A DNA stretch of 9,017 nucleotides, taken from the NCBI GenBank assembly GCA_938039795.1, contig CALHWU010000139.1, positions 1-9,017 of the forward strand, in the 5' to 3' direction. Of this stretch, positions 1 to 6,737 are shown piece after piece. The position numbers and the translations under genes were made by a program. The stretch is from an uncultured Muribaculaceae bacterium (lineage in GTDB: Bacteria > Bacteroidota > Bacteroidia > Bacteroidales > Muribaculaceae). The notes below the pieces were generated by a model that worked only from the letters and a program-made list of their open reading frames with translations, had not been told where the DNA came from and searched no databases. The first letter of the stretch is position 1. Every line of letters begins with the position of its first letter.

Positions 1-1034
1 TCGACGGTTTCTCCGGCCAGACATTTCATGACGTGGATATCCGCCCGGGCGATTCGATAGCGGTTCTGGCCGATGCTTTTCCCGAGAGGAAAGAGATCAG
101 CGGAAGCATCGTTTTCACCGTCAACGGAGCCGTGACCTCGCTCCCGATTGCCGGGGAGACACTTGAGCCGCTGACGCTGCGCGACCTGACCGTTACCGCC
201 GATACGCGCATTGAGGCCGGATCGCTTGTAAGGGTCTTCGGCTGTCTCGACGTCGAGGCAGGCGCGACGCTTGTGGTGGAAGAGGGTGCTACCCTCTGTT
301 TTCACGACGGAGCGTCGCTCCGCGTGGGTGGGAAGCTGATTGTGCAGGGCGCTCCCGGGCGGCAGGTAAAGCTTTGCGGCGACCGCCTCGGCAACGTCGT
401 CACCACTATTCCGTTCGACCTCATTCCCGGACAGTGGGAGGGCATTATTGCGGATGGCGGAGAGGTAGAGATGACGTGCGCCGATCTGCTCAATCCGGTC
501 ACCGGACTGTCGTGCGGCGGGGGAACGCAGGCGAGGCTCGACAACTGCCGGCTGACGAACGCTTCACGCCGTGTAGTCGATGCCGCGGCGACGGAGCTGG
601 TGGCGGTGGGATGCGAGTTCTCATCCTCGCCCGAAGGGGTGGTGACGCTCAGCGGGGGCACGGCCGATATAAGCCGATGCACGCTGGCCGACAATTACCT
701 GTTCGCTTCGTCGACGGGCCCGCTTCTGCAGCTGGCCGATGGCGCTGTGGCGAGGGTGAGCGAGTCGATATTCTACGGAGTGTGTCCCGATCTGAATCCT
801 TCGGCTCCTGACGGTTCTTCGTTCGTCCGATGTACGTTCAGAAGCAACGGCTCTGACGATGCCATTTTCGTAGGATGTCTGTGGGGCTGTGATCCGCTGT
901 TCGATATCGATGCGGAGACCTACAGCTACGATTACCGCCTGAAGGAGGGGAGTCCGGCCGAAGCCATCGTATGCCCGGTGCGCACTGACCGCTACGGAGT
1001 CAGCGGCACTTTCCCGGGAGCCTATAACCGATGA
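1..1034 (+). CDS. Beta-helix surface protein, C-terminal part (5' end outside window)
   Basis: The frame is open from base 3 to a TGA at 1032-1034, so this is the last ~343 residues of a longer protein; a GTG at 33 is in frame but is not a convincing start. Near the N-terminal edge is a stretch with GQTFHDVDIRPGDSI, then a segment of short alternating hydrophobic/polar repeats with many Gly and Cys (for example VEAGATLVVEEGATLCFHDG) typical of right-handed parallel beta-helix coils. A later block, GDRLGNVVTTIPFDLIPGQW, resembles a Bacteroidales family of conserved surface lipoproteins I recognise from memory. Such proteins are usually exported and lipid-anchored, but the signal peptide would lie upstream and cannot be seen. 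The enzymatic or binding role is unknown. It ends 12 nt from the convergent cytidine deaminase gene, with no obvious terminator between them. Confidence 0.7.
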   Translation, partial: DGFSGQTFHDVDIRPGDSIAVLADAFPERKEISGSIVFTVNGAVTSLPIAGETLEPLTLRDLTVTADTRIEAGSLVRVFGCLDVEAGATLVVEEGATLCFHDGASLRVGGKLIVQGAPGRQVKLCGDRLGNVVTTIPFDLIPGQWEGIIADGGEVEMTCADLLNPVTGLSCGGGTQARLDNCRLTNASRRVVDAAATELVAVGCEFSSSPEGVVTLSGGTADISRCTLADNYLFASSTGPLLQLADGAVARVSESIFYGVCPDLNPSAPDGSSFVRCTFRSNGSDDAIFVGCLWGCDPLFDIDAETYSYDYRLKEGSPAEAIVCPVRTDRYGVSGTFPGAYNR

Positions 1035-1046
1035 TCTTTCATCCGA

Positions 1047-1520
1047 TCAGAATTCGCTGAACGACAGCGGCAGCAGCGAGCTGACGGAGGGGAGCAGGTA
1101 TATCTCGGAGGGGGAGTCGAGAATGACCCGTACAGGGTGTCCCGCAAGCTTTTCATATTCAAGAAGCGCCTGGCGGCATGCCCCGCAGGGAGGAGTAGGC
1201 TGCGGCGTAGGCTTACCGTCGGTGCCCACAGCCGATATCGCTATGGCCTCGAATGCTGCCTCGGGATGTGATGAGTGGGCGTAATATGCGGCCGTGCGCT
1301 CGGCGCATGTCCCTGAAGGGTAAGCTGCATTCTCCTGATTGGAACCCTCTATGACAGTGCCGTCCGACAGGCGTATGGCCGCCCCGACATGGAAATGGCT
1401 GTAGGGCGCGTAAGCGCGCGAGGTGGCTCTGCGCGCGGCGTCGACGAGCTCCCGGTCGGAAGCGGGAAGCTCGTCGTATGATGCGCGCCGGCGCTCCACG
1501 ATGATGGGATCGTCGGTCAT
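1047..1520 (-). CDS. cdd: Cytidine deaminase
   Basis: This 157-residue protein matches the small zinc-dependent cytidine/deoxycytidine deaminase family, which hydrolyses (deoxy)cytidine to (deoxy)uridine plus ammonia in cytosolic pyrimidine salvage. The zinc site is intact: Cys72-Ala-Glu74 (TCAERTA), where Glu74 is the proton shuttle, and the PCGAC motif with Cys112 and Cys115. The substrate loop NQENAAY (residues 61-67) matches the usual N-x-E-N pattern, and APYSHFHVGAA (38-48) is the usual N-terminal core. A tail of about 25 residues rich in Ser and Leu follows the core. The start codon overlaps the stop of the upstream dipeptidase gene (ATGA, 1517-1520), which suggests translational coupling at the end of the minus-strand cluster. 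Length is slightly above the family norm of about 130 because of N- and C-terminal extensions. Confidence 0.95.
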   Translation of the reverse strand: MTDDPIIVERRRASYDELPASDRELVDAARRATSRAYAPYSHFHVGAAIRLSDGTVIEGSNQENAAYPSGTCAERTAAYYAHSSHPEAAFEAIAISAVGTDGKPTPQPTPPCGACRQALLEYEKLAGHPVRVILDSPSEIYLLPSVSSLLPLSFSEF

Positions 1521-3157
1521 AGCTTCAGCGATTTGAGCCGTTCTCCACCTTCGGGATCATCGGCGATAGAGCGGTAGTAGCGGTCGTCGTAGCCGGGGAA
1601 AAGCGGATAGACCGGCATCCCGTCGGCAGTGCGCTCAAACTGTCCGTCTTTCTCGCGTTTCACGTTGCCGTCGAGATATTTCACCAGCAGATAGTCGCCG
1701 AGCTGCTTGTAGCGTTTCGTATAGTCGCGGGCCCACTTGGCTGTGTGGCCGGTGAGGGCGGCCGATGCCTGCGCCTCCGGCATGGCGGCCACTGCCTGAC
1801 GCATGGCGGCTACCTCCGAGGCGATGGAGTCCTCGATCTCGTTCTGCACGCGGCGGATGTCGGGAATCATCTGCGAATAGCGGTTGTAGGCCTGGTTGGC
1901 TACATAATTGTTGACCCAGAATGCGGCGTCCCACGATATGTTGTACATGTCGCCGTTGCCTACGGCGAATTCATGGGGCACGTCGGTCACGCTGTTGTAG
2001 ACCGGCACGTAGACGCATGTGTTGGCGTCGTCGACACCGAACCACAGTATGCCGCGCATCGCTGCCGGAGCCTTCGAGTCCATCTGGCTGACGAAGGAGA
2101 AGCCTGTCTGCTGTGTGGCGATGGCGCGCTCATGGGTGTATTCGGTGCTGTCGACCTCATAGGTCAGCGGACGCCAGCGGTAGGGTACCTTGTAGGGGCC
2201 GGCTCCGACGTCGAGCGTCATGTCCATGGGCGTGCCTTCGAAATGGTCGCGCATCATGGCCTGCATCTGGCGTACGTCGACCTTCTGCTGCGGTCTGATC
2301 CACAGGGGGAGCGGATCGCCCTGGCCGCGGAGCACCCAGTCGAGATAGGGAGCGGCTTCGGCGGGATTGAAGCGATTGTAGAATGACCATACGCGTCCGT
2401 CGCATCCGCGGAGGGCGCCTCCGTCGGTCACGGCATATGCGCGCGAGAAGCTGAAGTCCTCGTCTTTGCCGTCGAAATAGCCCTGGCTGCGGGCGAAGCT
2501 GATGACGTCGGGGGAATAGAGTGTCTCCGGATCGTCAAGCGGGAACTGATGGATGCGCGAGTGGTTGGCATGGCCTGAAATGCAGTCGTCGGGCACTCGT
2601 CGCGCCACCCATACGGCGCCTTTGTCAGCCTTGCCTTTGCCGATCATCTCCATGATCCAGACCTCGTCGGCGTCGGCTATTGAGAATGACTCGCCTTCGG
2701 AGGCGTAGCCGTAGGTGCCGACCAGATCGGTCATGACCTTAAGCGCCTCGCGGGCAGTGCGCGCCCGCTGCAGGGTGATGTAGATAAGCGATCCGTAGTC
2801 GATAAGTCCGGTTCCGGCGAGCTCGTGGCGTCCTCCCCAGGTGCTTTCGGAGATGGTGAGTCCGTGCTCGTTCATGTTGCCGAGCGTGCGGTATGTATGT
2901 GCCGCCTCGGGTATCTCGCCGAGATGGCGGCCGGTATCCCATTCGGTCACCTGCCGCTTGGATCCGGGGGCGTGGTCGGCTGCCGGCTGATGGTAAAGTT
3001 CTCCGTAGAGTGTATGGCTGTCGGCGGCGTAAGTGATCATTACACTGCCGTCGGCTGTGGCTTTCTTGCCTGCGATAAGGCTTGTGCAGGCGTCGGCTGC
3101 CGGCAATCCGATGGCCGCCGCAGCGATTAATGCGAGTAGTTTTCGATTGTTTATCAT
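1517..3157 (-). CDS. Exported C69-family dipeptidase (Ntn hydrolase)
   Basis: A 546-residue protein of peptidase family C69, which cleaves dipeptides and uses an N-terminal cysteine as nucleophile. The N-terminus has a signal peptide: basic residues (NNRK), a hydrophobic Leu/Ala/Ile run, then Ala21-Asp-Ala23 before Cys24-Thr-Ser. Cleavage by signal peptidase I after Ala23 would free Cys24 as the catalytic N-terminal nucleophile, placing the mature enzyme in the periplasm. Asp at -2 makes a lipobox unlikely, so this is probably not a lipoprotein. Other family-like segments are GKKATADGSVM (residues 30-40), the GNMNEHGLTISEST region, and HANHSRIHQFPLDDP in the middle. The C-terminal region around residues 430-460 is helix-forming and charged. 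It starts 47 nt after the YycJ-like gene and ends in a 4-nt overlap with cdd. I see no promoter in the 47-nt gap, so co-transcription is likely. The family call is firm; substrate specificity is not known. Confidence 0.93.
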   Translation of the reverse strand: MINNRKLLALIAAAAIGLPAADACTSLIAGKKATADGSVMITYAADSHTLYGELYHQPAADHAPGSKRQVTEWDTGRHLGEIPEAAHTYRTLGNMNEHGLTISESTWGGRHELAGTGLIDYGSLIYITLQRARTAREALKVMTDLVGTYGYASEGESFSIADADEVWIMEMIGKGKADKGAVWVARRVPDDCISGHANHSRIHQFPLDDPETLYSPDVISFARSQGYFDGKDEDFSFSRAYAVTDGGALRGCDGRVWSFYNRFNPAEAAPYLDWVLRGQGDPLPLWIRPQQKVDVRQMQAMMRDHFEGTPMDMTLDVGAGPYKVPYRWRPLTYEVDSTEYTHERAIATQQTGFSFVSQMDSKAPAAMRGILWFGVDDANTCVYVPVYNSVTDVPHEFAVGNGDMYNISWDAAFWVNNYVANQAYNRYSQMIPDIRRVQNEIEDSIASEVAAMRQAVAAMPEAQASAALTGHTAKWARDYTKRYKQLGDYLLVKYLDGNVKREKDGQFERTADGMPVYPLFPGYDDRYYRSIADDPEGGERLKSLKL

Positions 3158-3204
3158 CTGATGGTAGTTAATGTGCTAAATATTGCATGGAGCCTCGTGG
3201 GCGG

Positions 3205-4245
3205 TTATACTCGGAGACTGTAGACGGTAGATCTTTCATACCGGGGGAAAATTTCGATATGTGGCATGGAGATCTTTCCTGCCGCAATGTCGGGATGCCG
3301 GAGCAGTGAGCTGGAGATGGCTTCAAGAGCCTTGTCGGGCGTATTGTTGTCCTCACTCAGATGGCAAAGAAACACGTTCCGGAGATTGCCGCTCGCGATC
3401 GACGACAGGAACGAGGCCGTCACCTGGTTGTCGAGGTGGCCGTCGTCAGCTTCGATTCTCGCTTTCAGATAGGCCGGGTATCGTCCGTTTCGAAGCATTT
3501 CGGCGTCGTAGTTGGCCTCGATGATGATATGGTTGGCGCGACGCATGTAATGGTCGACGCGTTCGGTGATCGATCCTAAATCAGTGGCTACGGCCACGTT
3601 CTGCGATCCGGATTCAAGAAAGAATCCGGCATTGTCGGAGCCGTCGTGGCTGACGTTGAAAGCCGTGATGCGGAATCCGGCCAGTTCAAACGGAAACTCC
3701 TTGTAGACAGGCCGGTGATAGTCGCTGAGGCGGCGTGAAATGTTATGGCGGCGCAATATGCCGTTGAGCGTGCGCGGTGTGCAGTATACTCCCATCCATG
3801 AGTGCTTTCTGACGAGAGAATATACATAGCGTATATGGTCGCTGTGATCGTGGGTGATCAGTATGCCTTTGATGTCTTCAATCGAAAGTCCTATCGTTTC
3901 CAGCCCTTTTGTGACAGTCGGCACGTCGACTCCTGCGTCGATAAGTATCCCTCCGCTGCGTGTGCCGAGGTAGGAGCAGTTGCCGCTGCTGCCGCTTCCG
4001 AAGCTTACGAGAAGTAGCGAGCCGCGCTCTACGGGGTAATCCTTGATAGGTTCGTCAATCGGATTGAAACGTTCGGGTCGCGATGTGGCGCGCCGTTCGG
4101 ATTCCTGCACCACAAAGTCGACGATGGAAGGGTGTACCGGCAGTTCGTCACCGAAAATTCCACCGTCGGAGGTCGGCGGATCAGCTATGTCGAATAATCC
4201 TGGCTGTCGCAGCGAGCTTGGCTGGAATCTGTTTTTTTTTGACAT
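3205..4245 (-). CDS. YycJ/WalJ-like metallo-beta-lactamase-fold hydrolase
   Basis: A 346-residue protein. Residues ~76-315 form a metallo-beta-lactamase fold of the YycJ/WalJ type: VSFGSGSSGNCSYL (80-93), the metal motif THDHSDH (131-137), the Ser-His at 199-200, Asp222 in ATDLGS, and the last ligand His295 in CHLSEDN. All expected ligands are present, so it should be active. Bacillus YycJ has been described as a 5'-3' DNA exonuclease linked to mismatch repair; applying that here is inference. The first ~75 residues are an extension rich in Pro, Ser and charged residues, probably disordered, containing Gln14-Pro-Gly-Leu-Phe18. I chose the ATG at 4245 because it lies 26 nt after the upstream stop. 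A longer in-frame reading to 4398 would overlap the upstream gene and gives a low-complexity Arg-rich sequence. A run of nine A (minus strand) sits in codons 2-5. Confidence 0.9.
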   Translation of the reverse strand: MSKKNRFQPSSLRQPGLFDIADPPTSDGGIFGDELPVHPSIVDFVVQESERRATSRPERFNPIDEPIKDYPVERGSLLLVSFGSGSSGNCSYLGTRSGGILIDAGVDVPTVTKGLETIGLSIEDIKGILITHDHSDHIRYVYSLVRKHSWMGVYCTPRTLNGILRRHNISRRLSDYHRPVYKEFPFELAGFRITAFNVSHDGSDNAGFFLESGSQNVAVATDLGSITERVDHYMRRANHIIIEANYDAEMLRNGRYPAYLKARIEADDGHLDNQVTASFLSSIASGNLRNVFLCHLSEDNNTPDKALEAISSSLLRHPDIAAGKISMPHIEIFPRYERSTVYSLRV

Positions 4246-4271
4246 CGGGCTGTGTGTTCGATAAAGGTTTC

Positions 4272-5039
4272 TCAATTTTGCCGGAAAAGCAGGAATATCG
4301 ACGGTATCCTGTCGATATCGGCCGGCTCTGCGGCCCATCGGGCGAGAGTCTTTGTGACGATCCTCTGTCGCTGACCGGTGATGTCGGCAGCCACGCACAG
4401 CAGCATGTCGGCCGGAAGCGTGGCGATGAGTTCGCGTATCAGGCGGTTGTTGCGGTAGGGAGTCTCGATGAATATCTGTGTCTGACGTTCACGGTCAATA
4501 CGGCGCTGCATTTCCTTCAGACGGGATGCGCGTGCCTGCGGTTCGACAGGAAGATAACCGGCAAATGCGAATGTCTGGCCGTTGAATCCAGACGCCATGA
4601 GGGCGAGCAGGATACTTGACGGTCCCACAAGCGGACACACCCGGTAGCCGCGCCGCTGCGCTTCAGCCACCGCTTCCGATCCAGGGTCGGCCACGGCCGG
4701 ACATCCTGCCTCGGAAACGACAGCCATATCCTCCCCGCGTTCCATCGGCGCGAGCATGGCTGCGACATCGGCGCTGCACGTATGCTCGTCGAGCACATCG
4801 AAAGTCAGCGAGTCAATATCAATCGATCGGTCGCAACGCTTCAGAAAGCGACGTGCCGAACGGATATTCTCCACAATGAAATGGCGCACCGAGCGGGCTA
4901 TCTCGATATTGACCGGCGGCATCACTTCGGCTGGATCGACGTCGGACAGCGGTACCGGCAGCAGATACAGTGTGGGCTGCCGGTCGGCGGATCCGGCAGC
5001 GCTGCCGGCGCATGCTGATGATGAGAGCGATGAATTCAT
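4272..5039 (-). CDS. RsmI-like SAM-dependent methyltransferase (tetrapyrrole methylase fold)
   Basis: A 255-residue protein of the tetrapyrrole (corrin/porphyrin) methylase superfamily, RsmI branch. RsmI 2'-O-methylates C1402 of 16S rRNA in the decoding centre. Visible motifs are PTLYLLPVPLSD at the start of the domain (residues 22-33), SEAGCPAVADPGS (109-121, the equivalent of the SDAGTPxxxDPG loop that binds SAM), GPSS (139-142), GYLP (161-164) and ETPYRNN (192-198). Bacteroidota commonly carry a canonical RsmI plus a second, shorter, divergent relative, and this looks like the latter, so I give no gene symbol. The start at 5039 is chosen because a -7-type box ends 5 nt before it. Another in-frame ATG at 5095 would put that box inside the coding region. 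First gene of the minus-strand cluster. Confidence 0.85.
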   Translation of the reverse strand: MNSSLSSSACAGSAAGSADRQPTLYLLPVPLSDVDPAEVMPPVNIEIARSVRHFIVENIRSARRFLKRCDRSIDIDSLTFDVLDEHTCSADVAAMLAPMERGEDMAVVSEAGCPAVADPGSEAVAEAQRRGYRVCPLVGPSSILLALMASGFNGQTFAFAGYLPVEPQARASRLKEMQRRIDRERQTQIFIETPYRNNRLIRELIATLPADMLLCVAADITGQRQRIVTKTLARWAAEPADIDRIPSIFLLFRQN

Positions 5040-5043
5040 TAAT

Positions 5044-5074
5044 GCAAAGTTACTAATTTTTGCGCAAACAGTCA
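5044..5074 (-). promoter_or_regulatory. Bacteroidota-type promoter of the RsmI-like gene
   Basis: On the minus strand TAACTTTG (5052-5045) matches the Bacteroidota primary sigma factor -7 element TAnnTTTG exactly. The expected -33 position (about 5074-5071) reads TGAC, a weak match to TTTG; a better TTTG at 5068-5065 is only 12 nt from the -7 box, closer than usual. The predicted transcription start falls at about 5038, practically on the A of the start codon at 5039, so the message would be leaderless. No experimental support can be seen from sequence. Confidence 0.6.
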
Positions 5075-5131
5075 GCGTTTCTTGACCTAAAGCCATTGTA
5101 AAAAGTATGATCTTTTCATGGAAGCGGCTTA

Positions 5132-5163
5132 TTTCATGCATTGGTGAAAAATGTGTAACTTTG
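5132..5163 (+). promoter_or_regulatory. Bacteroidota-type promoter of the GH20 gene
   Basis: TAACTTTG (5156-5163) is an exact TAnnTTTG -7 element, and TTTC (5132-5135) stands 20 nt upstream as a near match to the -33 TTTG. The predicted start of transcription is about 5170, two bases before the ATG at 5172. The 10-mer TAACTTTGCA is shared with the opposite-facing promoter at 5052-5043. An ATG at 5151 is in frame but lies upstream of the box, so it would not be on this transcript. Confidence 0.65.
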
Positions 5164-5171
5164 CAGCCGTT

Positions 5172-6722
5172 ATGTTGAGATATTTTTTGACAGCATTGTC
5201 GGCGGCAGCAATATTTGCTGTTACGCAAGCCAGAGAAACAGGCCCGACGTCGGCACTGATGCCCATGCCGGCGAGTGTGGTATCGACGAAAGGCGCGACT
5301 CTCAGAGCTGTGGCTTCGCCGCAGATAGTGTCGTCGCTTCCGTCGCGACATAGACTGCTGGATCTTTACGGAGATATCATGACGGAGCATTTCGGCGAAG
5401 GCAATGGTGTGAAAACTCGCCTGGAAGTCGATCCCTCGATGTCAGGCAAGGAACATTACCGGCTGGAGGTCAATCCGTCAGGCCTGCATCTGACCGGAGC
5501 ATCGGAAGAGGCGCTTTTCCGGGGAATGCAGACTCTTGACCAGATTCTCTGGGGTGATGTCGCTGCGACGGCCCGCGGCGAGATCTCTCCGGTTGTGATC
5601 GACGACGCTCCGGCTTTTCCGCGCCGAGCGCTTATGCTTGATCCTGCCCGGCATTTTATCCCTGTAAAGGATGTGAAGCGTTTCATTGATATCATGGCAC
5701 GCTATAAATTCAATGTACTTCAGCTACACCTTACTGATGATGAAGGGTGGAGAGTGGAGATCGCGGGCCATCCAGAACTGACAGCCGGCTCGGATCAGTA
5801 TTATTCGGAATCGGATATCAGGGAGATAATAGGCTATGCCGCCGACCGGTATATAGAGATCGTCCCGGAGACCGATATCCCTGGCCATACGAGGGCGCTG
5901 CTATCGGCACATCCTGAACTTGGATGTCATATAGCCGACAGTGCGGCTCTTGCAGCAGTTCCGGGAGCCGGAGTGATGGCATGCGCAGCCAATGATTCGG
6001 TTTATTCCCTATATGATGATATAATAGGCTGCTTAGCCTCCATGTTTCCGTCGCCATATATTCATCTCGGTGGCGACGAGGCCGCAATTGAGCGAAATTG
6101 GGCTTTGTGCGGCGATTGCCGCCGCATGATGTCGGAACGCGGATACACCGAGGCCGCTTCTCTTATGAACGACTTCTTCGGCAGGATGCTGTCGTCGGTC
6201 AGATCGCGCGGCAAGAAGGCCATACTCTGGTGCGAACTCGACAATATATATATGCCTGCCGAAAAATACCTGATGGACTATCCCTCCGATGTGACACTCG
6301 TCACATGGCGCAACGGGCTGACACCCAAATGTATGGAGCTTACAGCGGCCAATGGCAACCCGCTCATCATGGCCCCGGGTGAGCATGCTTATCTCGATTA
6401 TCCCCAGATGAAGGGTGATCTTCCGGAGCACAACAACTGGGGAATGCCTGTCACAACGCTGCAACGGTCGTACTCGATAGACATGCCGGCCAACGGCAAT
6501 GTGGAGGGCGTCATGGGCACACTCTGGGGAGAAGCGATCGCCGATGTCGACAGAGCGTTTTATATGGCCTATCCTCGTGCAATGGCACTGGCGGAGGCCG
6601 GATGGACATTGCCGGAACGCCGTTCGTGGGACTCATTCCGTAGCCGCCTTCCGGGCGCTCTGAGTAAGCTGATGCAGTTAGGGGTGTCTTTCAGGGTGCC
6701 CTTTGAAGTGTTTGGCGATTAA
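5172..6722 (+). CDS. Exported GH20 beta-N-acetylhexosaminidase
   Basis: A 516-residue glycoside hydrolase family 20 enzyme, which releases terminal GlcNAc/GalNAc by substrate-assisted catalysis. Residues 1-20 form a signal peptide (hydrophobic run then TQA before RET) without a lipobox, so the enzyme is probably periplasmic. An N-terminal GH20b-type alpha/beta domain covers roughly residues 29-140 (LMPMPASV at its start; LFRGMQTLDQIL near its end). The catalytic barrel starts near residue 150 with RRALMLDPARHF, then LHLTDDEGWRVEI. The catalytic Asp302-Glu303 pair is in HLGGDEA, and GTLWGEAI and PRAMALAEAGWT close the barrel. It is short for a Bacteroidales GH20: no C-terminal carbohydrate-binding or F5/8 module, and a short loop after GWRVEI. 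The start at 5172 is chosen over 5151 because a -7 promoter box spans 5156-5163. It is followed 15 nt later by the glycosyltransferase gene. Confidence 0.95.
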   Translation: MLRYFLTALSAAAIFAVTQARETGPTSALMPMPASVVSTKGATLRAVASPQIVSSLPSRHRLLDLYGDIMTEHFGEGNGVKTRLEVDPSMSGKEHYRLEVNPSGLHLTGASEEALFRGMQTLDQILWGDVAATARGEISPVVIDDAPAFPRRALMLDPARHFIPVKDVKRFIDIMARYKFNVLQLHLTDDEGWRVEIAGHPELTAGSDQYYSESDIREIIGYAADRYIEIVPETDIPGHTRALLSAHPELGCHIADSAALAAVPGAGVMACAANDSVYSLYDDIIGCLASMFPSPYIHLGGDEAAIERNWALCGDCRRMMSERGYTEAASLMNDFFGRMLSSVRSRGKKAILWCELDNIYMPAEKYLMDYPSDVTLVTWRNGLTPKCMELTAANGNPLIMAPGEHAYLDYPQMKGDLPEHNNWGMPVTTLQRSYSIDMPANGNVEGVMGTLWGEAIADVDRAFYMAYPRAMALAEAGWTLPERRSWDSFRSRLPGALSKLMQLGVSFRVPFEVFGD

Positions 6723-6737
6723 GATGTATTGACTGAA

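Noticed and set aside
1745..2386. 213-residue plus-strand open frame
   Set aside because: Antisense to the well-supported dipeptidase gene, with no recognisable motif; it is a by-product of GC-rich coding DNA.
3086..3097. Cys24 of the dipeptidase as a lipoprotein anchor
   Set aside because: The residues before it are Ala-Asp-Ala, which does not fit a lipobox; in C69 peptidases this Cys is the catalytic nucleophile.
4246..4398. Upstream extension of the YycJ-like protein
   Set aside because: It overlaps the end of the RsmI-like gene by more than 100 bases and gives low-complexity basic sequence; the ATG at 4245 follows the upstream stop by a normal gap.
5114..5138. Direct repeat TTTCATG (5114-5120 and 5132-5138)
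   Set aside because: Only 7 bases in AT-rich intergenic DNA, with the second copy overlapping the -33 region; not strong enough to call a regulator site.
5151..5171. Upstream ATG adding seven residues to the GH20 protein
   Set aside because: The segment contains a perfect -7 promoter box, and the signal peptide is better formed when starting at 5172.
5040..5390. Long upstream extension of the RsmI-like protein
   Set aside because: It would run through the divergent promoters and the GH20 signal-peptide region; the added residues are Arg/Cys/His-rich and unlike the family.
6033..6464. 143-residue minus-strand open frame
   Set aside because: Antisense to the GH20 catalytic core, including its DE motif; composition is that of a shadow frame.
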